From: Paracoccaceae bacterium
GTDB taxonomy: Bacteria; Pseudomonadota; Alphaproteobacteria; Rhodobacterales; Rhodobacteraceae
Length of the DNA stretch: 14,049 nucleotides
NCBI GenBank assembly: GCA_002401045.1
Contig: NVSA01000165.1
Coordinates: forward strand, 1-14,049
Direction: 5' to 3'
Below the pieces are notes generated by a model. It did not search any database, was not told where the DNA came from, and saw nothing but the letters and a program-made list of their open reading frames with translations. Both the position numbers and the translations under genes were made by a program. Positions 5,794 through 13,473 of this stretch are shown here, one piece after another (the first letter of the stretch is position 1; every line of letters starts with the position of its first letter).

Positions 5794-6714
5794 TCAGAAC
5801 CACCACCGTATGCCGGCAATGATTTGCCTATCTGTCGCGCTTTGCCCCGCCGCTCGCGCAAAGTCGGCGGTCTTGCCCATCTTCTTGCCCCAAACCACGC
5901 CGATATACGGAGCAAAGTCGCGGCGGACTTCGTATCGGAGTCGCAGACCTAGCCGGAGGTCAGCCAGCCCGCTGCCGATTTCCCGTGCCTCGTCAGTCTT
6001 TGCGTAGGCGTTCGCTTCGATTTCGGGAGTCAGGACGATGCGCTGTGAGAAGCGGACGTCGTAGGTAGAGCGTACACGCGCAGCCACGCGCCCCGCGTTG
6101 CTGACGTACAGTGTCGCCTCTGCATCGAACCAGTAAGGCGCAAGGCCTTGGATTCCGAACGCTGCCCATGTTCGCGCCGGCCCGCCACCAAAGTCGCGCC
6201 GAATGCCCGTCTGCCAATCCCAGAACGGAGCAAATGCATGTCCCCACAGCGCCTCAACTTTTGCATCTTCGGTCTTACCGAATAGCCGCATACCCTGCAG
6301 TTTGAGCCACAGCCTATTGATGTCCTTTCCGATCCATCCGTGCATGTCCCACGCCAACCCGGTGGCAGCGGGAGCGCGTATGGCTTCGAACCGGTCGAAC
6401 AAGAATTGGTGATAAACGTCGTTGTCGGCCATGGTGTTTCCCGGCATGGTGATGCCTCGCTTGGGATCTCGCATGGGCACGCGAGGCTCATCGCTCTTAA
6501 GGATGACGTTGATGCCGCTTTCCTCGGTATTAGCGGCCCGTTCGGGTGATGCGGACATGTTTGCTCCCTGGCTGAGAACTTGGTCAGGCATGCCCTGTCG
6601 CTTCTGTGGCATGGCTTGCATGGAGGAGCCTGCTGTCTGTGCGCCTGCGGCGTCCACAGTAAGCGCCAGCGGCGCGGCGACCAAACACAGCCATCTTTGC
6701 ACTCTTGGCAACAT
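5794..6714 (-). CDS. copB: Copper resistance outer-membrane protein CopB
   Basis: A 306-residue protein. The start at 6714 follows AAGGAG with eight bases spacing and gives a signal peptide (about 1-25, ending AGA). A short Met-containing N-terminal segment (SSMQAMPQKRQGMPDQ) follows, then the beta-barrel domain of CopB with family landmarks DNDVYHQFLFDRFE, KLQGMRLFGKTEDAKVEALWGHAFAPFWD, GIQGLAPYWFDAEATLYVS, and the terminal IAGIRWWF with a C-terminal phenylalanine for outer-membrane insertion. CopB is the outer-membrane component encoded after copA in proteobacterial copper resistance operons (PcoB in E. coli). The Met-rich repeat is much shorter than in Pseudomonas CopB. It begins 22 bases after the copA stop, so the two are one operon. 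Confidence 0.93.
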   Translation of the reverse strand: MLPRVQRWLCLVAAPLALTVDAAGAQTAGSSMQAMPQKRQGMPDQVLSQGANMSASPERAANTEESGINVILKSDEPRVPMRDPKRGITMPGNTMADNDVYHQFLFDRFEAIRAPAATGLAWDMHGWIGKDINRLWLKLQGMRLFGKTEDAKVEALWGHAFAPFWDWQTGIRRDFGGGPARTWAAFGIQGLAPYWFDAEATLYVSNAGRVAARVRSTYDVRFSQRIVLTPEIEANAYAKTDEAREIGSGLADLRLGLRLRYEVRRDFAPYIGVVWGKKMGKTADFARAAGQSATDRQIIAGIRWWF

Positions 6715-6736
6715 GACTCGCTCCTTAGCCGATGGG

Positions 6737-7054
6737 TTAGGCCACAACCACCTTGCGGAACATGCCGGCTTCCATGTGATACAGCAGGTGACAATGGAAT
6801 GCCCACTGCCCCGGGGCATCTGCCGTCACGAGGAAACTGATCTGCTTGGACGGTTGAACGTTGATGGTGTGCTTGCGAACGAGGGCTTGGCGCTCACCGT
6901 TCTCCAATTCGCTAAACATGCCGTGCAAATGCATGGGGTGGTTCATCATGGTGTCGTTGACGAGGGTGATCCGCACCCGTTCGCCGTAATACAAACGGAT
7001 TGGCTCAGCCTCGGAGAACTTCTTGCCATCGAACCCCCAAATGAACCGGCGCAT
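6737..7054 (-). CDS. copA: CopA, C-terminal part (as read)
   Basis: A 105-residue frame with HPMHLHG (39-45) and HCHLLYHMEAGM (87-98), the type 1, 2 and 3 copper ligands of the third cupredoxin domain. It has no signal peptide and no ribosome site before its first ATG, which corresponds to an internal methionine (TGNMRRF) of intact CopA, so it is not expected to be made alone. Its stop is 22 bases before copB. Confidence 0.8.
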   Translation of the reverse strand: MRRFIWGFDGKKFSEAEPIRLYYGERVRITLVNDTMMNHPMHLHGMFSELENGERQALVRKHTINVQPSKQISFLVTADAPGQWAFHCHLLYHMEAGMFRKVVVA

Positions 7055-7062
7055 GTTTCCGG

Positions 7063-8592
7063 TCAGGTGCAGGACGATTTCGCGGCCCGGGGGCCGAGCG
7101 TCAATGGGGGGGCGAGCGTTCGCAAATCCGCATAGGCCAATACCCGACGGCCGTTGTCGCGCAATCTTGGACCGGGGTCGGCGAGCGACTTCGAAGGATT
7201 CATGGAACGCATGTCGACTTCGGGGCCGGTCTGCATGACCGACATCGTCATTGGCGGAGAAATCATGGGCTTTTGGCGTGGCGGCATCGGCATGGGGGAT
7301 GCCATTCCTTCATGGCCTGACTGCGGTTGCTTGTCTTGCATATCGGCCACGGGTCCGCTCATCTCCGGCATTGAATGGCGGGGGGCGGAGTGGGATCCGT
7401 TGTTTGGCATTCGCATCGTGGTACCGGGCTGTTCTCTGCCCATAGCCATCCCGCTAGTCTCCATTCCCATGTCCGCCATGGAGAGCCAAGTTTTAGGGTC
7501 CATCGGTGGAACCTCGGCGCGCATGCCCGGCTCCGGCGCGAGTGTGGCACGTGCGTAGCCGCTGCGATCCATCGCCTGAGCAAAGATCGTGTATGCAGCA
7601 TCCTGGGGCATTTGCACCAACACATCGTAGGTCTCGGCCACCCCGATCCGGAACTCGTCGACGTCCACCGCTTCGACGTCTTGCCCGTCCGCTGCGCAAA
7701 CGCGCATCGTTAGACCCGGAATCCGGACGTCGAAGGTAGTGGTAGCCGATCCATTGATAAAGCGCAGTCGTACGCGCTCGCCGGCCTTCGCGATGGCCGT
7801 CCAGTTGGCAAAGGGAGTGGCGCCGTTGACTAAATAGCTATAAGTGGCGGCTGATACGTCGGCGAGGTCGGTAGGGTTCATGCGCATCTCGTTCCACATG
7901 CGCCGACGTTTGAGCGCTCCCGAGATGCCCACTGTCCTTGTGTCGTCAACGAAGTCGGCGACCGTAGGTAGCTGGAAGTTATAAAAATCGCTCGATTGCT
8001 TCAGATGTAGGAACACGCTGTCTGGATTTTCGTCCGTCCAATCGCTCAGCATGACAATGTAGTCGCGGTCACTGCGGACGAGATCTGGCTCTTGTGGTTC
8101 GATTACCAATGGGCCGTAGAGTCCGAGCTGCTCCTGAAAACGCGTGTGACTGTGATACCAGTAGGTGCCGGCCTGCCTCACCTTGAACGTGTAGATGAAT
8201 GTCTGGTGAGCGGGAATGCCAGGGAATGACACGCCGGGCACACCATCCATCGCAAATGGAACGAGGATGCCGTGCCAGTGGATCGAGGTTTGCGTGTCCA
8301 GTGTGTTGGTGACCCGCAGTGTCACCTTTGACCCCTGCTTCCATCGCAGTATCGGCGCTGGGATCGACCCATTCACGGTGATGGCATAGCGTGCGCGCCC
8401 AGTGAAATTGACGAGCGTGCGTCCAATAGTCAAGTCAAAGTCGGTCCCCGTAAGCGCACCCGGATAGTTCTGAACTTGTTGTGCCCATATGGGCGCGGCC
8501 ATTGTCCCGCCGAACGCGGTTGCGACCGTGCCAGCCATCCGGTGCAAAAACTTGCGGCGGCCCACGCTGCCCAGTGAAATGCTGTCGCTCAC
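7063..8592 (-). CDS. copA: CopA, N-terminal part (as read)
   Basis: A 509-residue frame starting at GTG 8592, with GGGAG six bases upstream. Residues 1-37 are a Tat signal with RRKFL (12-16) and a hydrophobic stretch. The first cupredoxin domain has HWHG (105-108) and HSH (147-149), which supply type 2/type 3 copper ligands. The second domain runs to about 360. Residues 371-463 are Met/His-rich (many MxM, GMAM, MPMP patterns), a copper-binding region typical of CopA. The last 12 or so residues after A495-P497 are out of frame. A truncated product would keep only half of the trinuclear cluster ligands. Confidence 0.85.
   Translation of the reverse strand: MSDSISLGSVGRRKFLHRMAGTVATAFGGTMAAPIWAQQVQNYPGALTGTDFDLTIGRTLVNFTGRARYAITVNGSIPAPILRWKQGSKVTLRVTNTLDTQTSIHWHGILVPFAMDGVPGVSFPGIPAHQTFIYTFKVRQAGTYWYHSHTRFQEQLGLYGPLVIEPQEPDLVRSDRDYIVMLSDWTDENPDSVFLHLKQSSDFYNFQLPTVADFVDDTRTVGISGALKRRRMWNEMRMNPTDLADVSAATYSYLVNGATPFANWTAIAKAGERVRLRFINGSATTTFDVRIPGLTMRVCAADGQDVEAVDVDEFRIGVAETYDVLVQMPQDAAYTIFAQAMDRSGYARATLAPEPGMRAEVPPMDPKTWLSMADMGMETSGMAMGREQPGTTMRMPNNGSHSAPRHSMPEMSGPVADMQDKQPQSGHEGMASPMPMPPRQKPMISPPMTMSVMQTGPEVDMRSMNPSKSLADPGPRLRDNGRRVLAYADLRTLAPPLTLGPRAAKSSCT
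7106..7112 (-). other. Homopolymer at the copA frameshift
   Basis: Seven consecutive G on the plus strand (C on the coding strand). Eight would keep copA in frame. Runs of this length are prone to slippage in replication, transcription and sequencing. Confidence 0.8.
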
Positions 8593-8639
8593 GATCCTCT
8601 CCCTATGTTGGAAGGTTGTGGTCCTGCGTTACGAACGAT

Positions 8640-8681
8640 AGTCCCCAACGGGACTCAATGTCGGTAGCATGGGGCATGCCC
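8640..8681. promoter_or_regulatory. Dyads in the copA upstream region
   Basis: The divergent copA/copF region (8593-8801) has AGTCCC-CAAC-GGGACT (8640-8655) and the palindrome GGGCATGCCC (8672-8681). Both lie 48-90 bases upstream of copA, a place suited to a regulator such as CopR, though neither matches a motif I can name. Confidence 0.35.
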
Positions 8682-8724
8682 AGGGCGGAGGGTGCAACGG
8701 CGGCGTTGTTGTCTTCGCTCACCA

Positions 8725-8770
8725 TTGCTCCTCCTGTGCCAGACCGCTATGCTCACTACGACCTTCGTAG
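8725..8770 (+). promoter_or_regulatory. Candidate copF promoter and operator
   Basis: TTGCTC (8725-8730), 17 bases, then TATGCT (8748-8753) is a weak promoter pair. A perfect dyad CTACGA-CCT-TCGTAG (8756-8770) lies over the expected transcription start, a typical repressor position. It is about 31-46 bases upstream of the chosen start codon. Confidence 0.35.
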
Positions 8771-8801
8771 CGCGCCACTCTTTCCTCACAGGATGCCGAG
8801 C

Positions 8802-11087
8802 ATGACCCGCCAGCACAGCCACAAAGAAGCAGCTTCGCGCCAGGAAAACGCCAACGCACCGCAAACACACAACGAGTACACGCACCAACGCCTATGCGAC
8901 AGCGACGACCAACACGCTCATTCGCCCCCCGTGCCCGAGGCTGTCGAGAGCGACAAAGCAGGCGTCTCATCAACGACGGAGTTCGCGCCCACGGTTTACA
9001 CCTGCCCGATGCATCCGGAGATTCGCCAGGATCATCCCGGCACGTGCCCCAAATGCGGTATGACGCTGGAGCCGGTCATGCCCGCGGTAGAGGAGGAAGA
9101 GAATGCGGAGCTTGCGGACTTCCGGCGGCGATTCTGGGCAAGCTTTCCATTGACGGCGATTGTTTTTGTGCTGGCCATGGCTGGACACCGATTGACTCGC
9201 CTCGATCCAGCATGGCAAGACAGGTTTGAGTTGGCACTGGCCACACCGGTCGTGCTTTGGGCGGGATTGCCATTCTTCAGACGGTGTGCCCAATCCTTTG
9301 TATACCGCAGCCCGAACATGTGGACGCTCATCGGCCTGGGCACGGGGGCTGCCTATCTTTACAGCGCGGTAGCGGTCGTTGCGCCGGGTGTGTTTCCCTC
9401 TACCTTTGCGGCGTCCGGCCGGGTGCAAGTGTATTTCGAAGCGGCGGCCGTCATCATTTCATTGACACTGCTGGGGCAGATGCTCGAACTGAAAGCCCGC
9501 TCGCAGACCTCAGCCGCAATCAAGTCTCTACTCGGCTTGGCCCCGAAAACGGCCAGGCGTATCAACGCAGACGACAGCGAAGAGGATGTTCCCATTGCCC
9601 ATGTTCATGTGGGCGATTTGCTGCGTGTGCGACCCGGTGAAAAGGTGCCCGTGGATGGCGTTGTGGTCGCGGGCGCGAGCGCGCTCGACGAGTCGATGAT
9701 CACCGGTGAGCCGATTCCCGTCTCCAAACGCGCGGGCGACCATGTGATCGGTGCCACCATGAACACCTCGGGCGCACTCGTGGTCCGGTCCGAGAAAGTG
9801 GGCGCGCAGACGGTCCTCTCGCAAATCGTACAAATGGTTGCGCAAGCACAGCGTTCCAAGGCGCCGATGCAGCGGATGGCAGACAAGGTGGCGGGCGTCT
9901 TTGTGATCGGTGTGGTCGGCATCGCCGTCATGACGCTCTTCGCCTGGGGGATCTGGGGTCCACAGCCGAGTTGGGCCCACGGCTTGATCAATGCGGTCGC
10001 CGTGCTGATCATTGCTTGCCCGTGCGCGCTCGGGCTTGCCACGCCCATGTCCATCATGGTGGCCAGCGGCAAAGGGGCCGAACACGGCATTCTTTTTCGG
10101 GATGCCGCAGCAATCGAGAACCTGCGCAAGGTCGACACGCTTATTGTGGACAAGACAGGCACGTTGACCGAAGGGCGCCCCTCATTCGATCGGGCCATTG
10201 GCCTCAATGGATTTTCCGACATGGACGTCTTGCGCTTGGCGGCCAGTCTGGACCAAGGTAGTGAGCACCCCTTGGCCGCTGCGATCGTGGCGCAAGCGCG
10301 CGAACAGGGGCTCGCGCTCGAGCGGCCGGAAGATTTTGAATCCGCGTCAGGGATCGGCGTGAGAGGACACGTCGCTGGGCGAAGCCTGGCGCTCGGCAAC
10401 ACCTCGCTGATGCAGGCGCACGCGGTTGCTGTCGATGCCGCCTCCACCGAGGCAGACGCCATGCGAGCCCGAGGCGCCAGTGTGATGTACCTGGCGGTCG
10501 ATGGGGTCCTTGCTGGCCTGCTGTCGGTTTCCGATCGCGTGAAGACGACAACACCGCAGGCCCTGACCCAACTCAGAGCCGATGGGCTTCGGATCGTGAT
10601 GGCTACCGGCGACGGAAACGTGACCGCCCAATCCGTCGCAAAACAACTTGGCATTGTTGAGTTTCGCGGCGAGGTCAAGCCTGCGGATAAGCTGGCGTTG
10701 GTCGCCACACTTCAAGAACGAGGCTTGGTTGTAGCGATGGCAGGCGACGGCATCAATGATGCACCGGCGCTCGCCAAAGCCGACGTGGGTATTGCGATGG
10801 GTACCGGTACCGATGTCGCGATGAACAGCGCCCAGGTTACCCTCGTGAAAGGCGACCTGCGGGGCATTGCCCGTGCCCGCGCCTTATCCGAGGCAACGAT
10901 TGCCAACATGAAGCAAAACCTCGGCTTCGCCTTCCTTTACAACGCACTGGGTGTGCCATTGGCTGCCGGCGTGCTCTATCCTTTTACCGGACTTCTGTTA
11001 TCACCCATGATTGCCGCATTGGCGATGAGCTTGAGTTCGGCATCGGTGGTCGCCAATGCGCTGCGACTCCGTGCGACCCGACTCTGA
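8802..11087 (+). CDS. copF: Copper-exporting P1B-type ATPase, CopF type
   Basis: A 761-residue ATPase from the ATG at 8802; ATG 8793 is equally possible, and the open frame to 8481 overlaps divergent copA and is unlikely. The N-terminus is His-rich (MTRQHSHKE, HNEYTHQ, DDQHAH), followed by a short heavy-metal-binding domain YTCPMHPEI (66-74) with CPKCGM (82-87) in place of the usual HMA domain with GMxCxxC. The core shows TGE (301-303), membrane metal site CPC (406-408), phosphorylation motif DKTGT (450-454), SEHPL (487-491), GDGINDAP (648-655), and YN (713-714) and MSLSS (742-746) in the last helices, the Cu(I) signature of the P1B-1 group. It pumps Cu(I) from cytoplasm to periplasm using ATP. 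It is divergent from copA, as in Cupriavidus cop clusters; gene symbol is by analogy. Confidence 0.93.
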   Translation: MTRQHSHKEAASRQENANAPQTHNEYTHQRLCDSDDQHAHSPPVPEAVESDKAGVSSTTEFAPTVYTCPMHPEIRQDHPGTCPKCGMTLEPVMPAVEEEENAELADFRRRFWASFPLTAIVFVLAMAGHRLTRLDPAWQDRFELALATPVVLWAGLPFFRRCAQSFVYRSPNMWTLIGLGTGAAYLYSAVAVVAPGVFPSTFAASGRVQVYFEAAAVIISLTLLGQMLELKARSQTSAAIKSLLGLAPKTARRINADDSEEDVPIAHVHVGDLLRVRPGEKVPVDGVVVAGASALDESMITGEPIPVSKRAGDHVIGATMNTSGALVVRSEKVGAQTVLSQIVQMVAQAQRSKAPMQRMADKVAGVFVIGVVGIAVMTLFAWGIWGPQPSWAHGLINAVAVLIIACPCALGLATPMSIMVASGKGAEHGILFRDAAAIENLRKVDTLIVDKTGTLTEGRPSFDRAIGLNGFSDMDVLRLAASLDQGSEHPLAAAIVAQAREQGLALERPEDFESASGIGVRGHVAGRSLALGNTSLMQAHAVAVDAASTEADAMRARGASVMYLAVDGVLAGLLSVSDRVKTTTPQALTQLRADGLRIVMATGDGNVTAQSVAKQLGIVEFRGEVKPADKLALVATLQERGLVVAMAGDGINDAPALAKADVGIAMGTGTDVAMNSAQVTLVKGDLRGIARARALSEATIANMKQNLGFAFLYNALGVPLAAGVLYPFTGLLLSPMIAALAMSLSSASVVANALRLRATRL

Positions 11088-11115
11088 TCCCAGCATTCGC
11101 CGCTTCACGAGGCTA

Positions 11116-11145
11116 TTGCGAACAATTCTCATTCTCCCTTACAAT
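11116..11145 (+). promoter_or_regulatory. Candidate promoter with Fur-box-like site before the flavin operon
   Basis: TTGCGA (11116-11121), 18 bases, then TACAAT (11140-11145) is a plausible sigma-70 promoter 26 bases before the barrel gene. The spacer holds GCGAACAATTCTCATTCTC (11118-11136), which matches the 19-base Fur consensus at 12 of 19 positions by hand count, with the right half (TCATT-TC) strongest. If real, the operon would be switched off by iron. Match is moderate and needs a scored scan. Confidence 0.4.
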
Positions 11146-11170
11146 CTCCTTATTTCGGAAGGGGAGTCAA

Positions 11171-12079
11171 ATGCAAGGTGCTACAAAAAGCACGCATTGG
11201 GGGAAGGTTTGGCTTGCTGGGGCGCTTGCCTGGCTGTGTTCCACAACTGCGCTTGCCGGCGAATCGCCGTTCGGGTGGATTTACACGGCCGACGTTATGC
11301 CCAAAGGCCGCTTCGAATTCGAGCACCAGTCTTTCCTGCAGCGGGGCCAGTCCCAAGGATCCTATAGCGGATTGCTCAACCGCGAAGAAGTCGAGTACGG
11401 CGTGACGGACAAATTCCAATTGGCCGGCTATTTCAACTGGAGCTACGTGAACGCCAATCGGAATGGTCTTGATGGCACCACGCGTGGGCCGCTGACAGAT
11501 CTCGGTCCCAATGACGATCCGACTGGGCGTTACCGCAAGACTCGCTTCGAGACTGTTTCACTCGAAGCGATCTACCAACTCATGAACCCAGTGACTGATC
11601 CGATCGGCTTGGCACTGTACATCGAGCCAGAACTGGGGCCCCGTGAGCGCGATCTCGAATGGCGCATCATCTTGCAGAAGAACTGGTTGGATGATCGGCT
11701 CATTTTTGCCGCCAATATTCTCGGTGCCCATGAGCGCGACAAAACCGCCATGGGTGATATTGAGCGTGCTTCCATGCTTGATCTGACCGCCGGCGTGTCC
11801 TATCGCTTGACCGACAACCTGAGCCTGGGCATGGAGGCGCGCAACCATCGTGAATTCCAGGGGTATCGCTATAACCGTCGTGATCACTCCGCGTGGTTTC
11901 TTGGCCCCAATTTGCACTACGCCACCAAACACTGGTGGGTAACGGCCGCGTGGCGCCACCAATTGCCCGTAGTCAAAACCTACAACGAGGACCAGGCGGA
12001 CGTAGTGGCAGGCAACCGTATCTTCGGTGACGAGCATGCGCGCAACGAGTTCATGGTCAAGGTGGGGTTCCCATTTTGA
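11171..12079 (+). CDS. Outer-membrane beta-barrel protein (DUF6662-like)
   Basis: A 302-residue protein with GGGGAG four bases before the ATG. Residues 1-29 form a signal peptide (ending ALA). The rest alternates polar and hydrophobic residues, with typical barrel strands such as GRFEFEHQSFLQ, FQLAGYFNWSYVNAN, GLALYIEPELG, LTAGVSYRLTDNLSLGMEARNH and WWVTAAWRHQLPV, and ends in KVGFPF with a C-terminal phenylalanine, as required for BamA-dependent insertion. It resembles the uncharacterised family annotated as DUF6662. It has no plug or TonB box, so it is not a TonB receptor. First gene of a four-gene unit, with the FMN-binding gene 27 bases downstream; a channel or anchor for the redox module is inference. 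Confidence 0.75.
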   Translation: MQGATKSTHWGKVWLAGALAWLCSTTALAGESPFGWIYTADVMPKGRFEFEHQSFLQRGQSQGSYSGLLNREEVEYGVTDKFQLAGYFNWSYVNANRNGLDGTTRGPLTDLGPNDDPTGRYRKTRFETVSLEAIYQLMNPVTDPIGLALYIEPELGPRERDLEWRIILQKNWLDDRLIFAANILGAHERDKTAMGDIERASMLDLTAGVSYRLTDNLSLGMEARNHREFQGYRYNRRDHSAWFLGPNLHYATKHWWVTAAWRHQLPVVKTYNEDQADVVAGNRIFGDEHARNEFMVKVGFPF

Positions 12080-12106
12080 AGCGCGTCCATTGATACGGAG
12101 ACAGAC

Positions 12107-12628
12107 ATGAAGTGGACTCCCATGGCGGCAGTGCCGCTTGCGGTGCTGGTCGTGCCCGTCCAAGCGACGGAATACCTGACAGTTCAACAGGCTCAGGCGC
12201 AGATGTTTCCTGGCGCGAGTTTTCAGGCCGTGCCTCTCCAGATTACGGACCAGATTCGCGAAACATTGAACGAGCGCTCCGGGGTACACGAGCCATTCAA
12301 TGACAAGGGGGTCTGGAAAGTGTCGACTGGCGGCTGGTTCATCGTGGATCGCGTGGTGGGCAAGCATGAAAAAATCACGTATGCCGTGGCGCTCGACGCC
12401 AAGGGAGCCGTGCGCGCCGTCGATATCCTGACGTACCAGGAAACGTATGGCTATGAGGTGCGCAATGCCGACTGGCGTGCCCAGTTTGTTGGTAAGACCG
12501 CGCAGGATGCTGTGCAGCTTGGTAAAGACATCCGTAACATCAGTGGCGCGACGCTCTCATGCAAACACATCACCCAGGGAGTCAAGCGGGTGCTGGCTGT
12601 GTATGACCTCTTACTAGCCAAGATGTGA
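12107..12628 (+). CDS. Exported FMN-binding domain protein
   Basis: A 173-residue protein with ribosome site CGGAGA before the ATG and a Sec-type signal peptide at 1-20 (ending VQA), no twin arginine. The C-terminal FMN_bind domain has the flavinylation motif SGATLS (146-151), where threonine 149 would carry FMN by a phosphoester bond, preceded by AVDILTYQETYGYEV (104-118). Such domains carry electrons on the periplasmic side of the membrane, as in NqrC, RnfG and many stand-alone flavoproteins. A cysteine follows in the motif (SCKH), so additional redox or metal binding is possible but not shown. Its stop overlaps the ApbE start by four bases, so ApbE is likely its dedicated modifying enzyme. 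Confidence 0.88.
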   Translation: MKWTPMAAVPLAVLVVPVQATEYLTVQQAQAQMFPGASFQAVPLQITDQIRETLNERSGVHEPFNDKGVWKVSTGGWFIVDRVVGKHEKITYAVALDAKGAVRAVDILTYQETYGYEVRNADWRAQFVGKTAQDAVQLGKDIRNISGATLSCKHITQGVKRVLAVYDLLLAKM

Positions 12629-13473
12629 TTCGTCGCTCCAAACCGCTATTGGGGACTTTCGTTGAAGTTCGCATTGACGATGTGTATCCCCAGGACTGCG
12701 CTCACTTGGCAGAAACCGCCATCGCAGCGGCGTTCTCCGTAATCGAGCAAGCCGAGGCGTTGATGAGCTTCCAGCGCTCGGATAGCGACTTGTCACGTCT
12801 GCATGCGGCGTCGGTAGGCGAAGCGGTCCGCGTTCACCCTTGGACCATGCGTGTGCTGCGCGAGGCCCAGCGCATGCACGAGCGTACCGGCGGCGTGTTC
12901 GACCCCACCGTGGCCCGCATGTTGGTGGCACACAAAATTTTGCCCCGCCCAGCGGGGCCGACGGCGGAAGTCGACGTGCGGTTTGCGGATGTAGTGATGC
13001 TCGATGAAAATCGCATTAGTAAGCGGCGCGCACTATGGTTGGATCTCGGTGGCATCGCCAAAGGCTTTGCCGTGGACATGGCTATCCTAAGTCTGCGGCG
13101 CCACAACGTTCGCAGTGGCGCCGTTTCGGCCGGAGGGGACCTGCGCGTCTTTGGCAAGCATGCACAGCCCATCCACGTACGCAGTGCCAACGCGCCCGGT
13201 CGGCTAGAACTACTCGGTCGGCTCACCAACGGGGCCGTGGCCACCAGCGGTCACTATTTCGCAGAAAGCTTCGGACTGCCCCCTGGTACAGCATCCATCC
13301 GGTCGCAACAAGCGCCGATGGAAGCGCCTTGCGCAGAGCGAACGGTCACCGTCATTGCCCCCCGCTGTATCTGGGCGGACGCACTGACCAAGGTCGCCAT
13401 GCTTGCCGGTACGACGGCGCCCGCCACGGTCCGCGCGCTATCAAGCTATCACGCACACGTTGTTGCATCATGA
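12625..13473 (+). CDS. apbE: ApbE-family FAD:protein FMN transferase without signal peptide
   Basis: A 282-residue protein starting at GTG 12625, overlapping the FMN-binding gene in GTGA. Family landmarks: KPLLGTFVEV at the very N-terminus, LDLGGIAKGFAVD (139-151), GGDLRVFG (170-177), ATSGHYF (206-212) and DALTKV (252-257), which include the Mg-binding and FAD-binding residues. It transfers FMN from FAD to the threonine of SGAT motifs, here most likely that of the upstream gene. It lacks any signal peptide or lipobox: an in-frame TGA at 12604-12606 rules out an upstream extension. Most Gram-negative ApbE are periplasmic lipoproteins; cytoplasmic ones exist. So either modification happens before export or an unusual route is used. 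The ATGA overlap at the 3' end couples it to the membrane protein. Confidence 0.92.
   Translation: MIRRSKPLLGTFVEVRIDDVYPQDCAHLAETAIAAAFSVIEQAEALMSFQRSDSDLSRLHAASVGEAVRVHPWTMRVLREAQRMHERTGGVFDPTVARMLVAHKILPRPAGPTAEVDVRFADVVMLDENRISKRRALWLDLGGIAKGFAVDMAILSLRRHNVRSGAVSAGGDLRVFGKHAQPIHVRSANAPGRLELLGRLTNGAVATSGHYFAESFGLPPGTASIRSQQAPMEAPCAERTVTVIAPRCIWADALTKVAMLAGTTAPATVRALSSYHAHVVAS

Larger units (their letters stand above)
6737..8592 (-). pseudogene. copA: copA multicopper oxidase, interrupted by a one-base frameshift
   Basis: As read, copA is split into two frames that together cover a complete CopA of about 618 residues. CopA is a Tat-exported periplasmic multicopper oxidase that oxidises Cu(I). 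Both halves align with the family in order: Tat motif RRKFL, HWHG, HSH, a Met-rich region, then HPMHLHG and HCHLLYHMEAGM. The frames join at a C-run on the coding strand (seven G on the plus strand, 7106-7112). Adding one C restores LRTLAPPIDARPPGREIVL and then HLTGNMRRF, the usual CopA linker. With seven bases the protein stops at 7063-7065 and lacks the last four copper-ligand histidine groups, so it could not assemble the trinuclear and type 1 sites. It may be a real inactivation, a slippery phase-variable tract or a sequencing error; the downstream part shows no other decay, which favours a recent event or an error. Confidence 0.85.

Noticed and set aside
6422..7135. Plus-strand frame of 237 codons
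   Set aside because: Antisense to copB and the copA 3' part, which have clear family motifs.
8481..8801. Longer N-terminus of the copper ATPase
   Set aside because: It runs through the copA start and the divergent promoter region, and its residues are unlike any ATPase N-terminus.
9605..10708. Long minus-strand frame of 367 codons
   Set aside because: Fully antisense to the copper ATPase, whose motifs prove the plus strand; residue make-up is that of a shadow frame.
11558..12367. Minus-strand frame of 269 codons
   Set aside because: Antisense to the barrel and FMN-binding genes; no motif or ribosome site.
12834..13244. Minus-strand frame within apbE
   Set aside because: Antisense shadow of a gene with all ApbE motifs in place.
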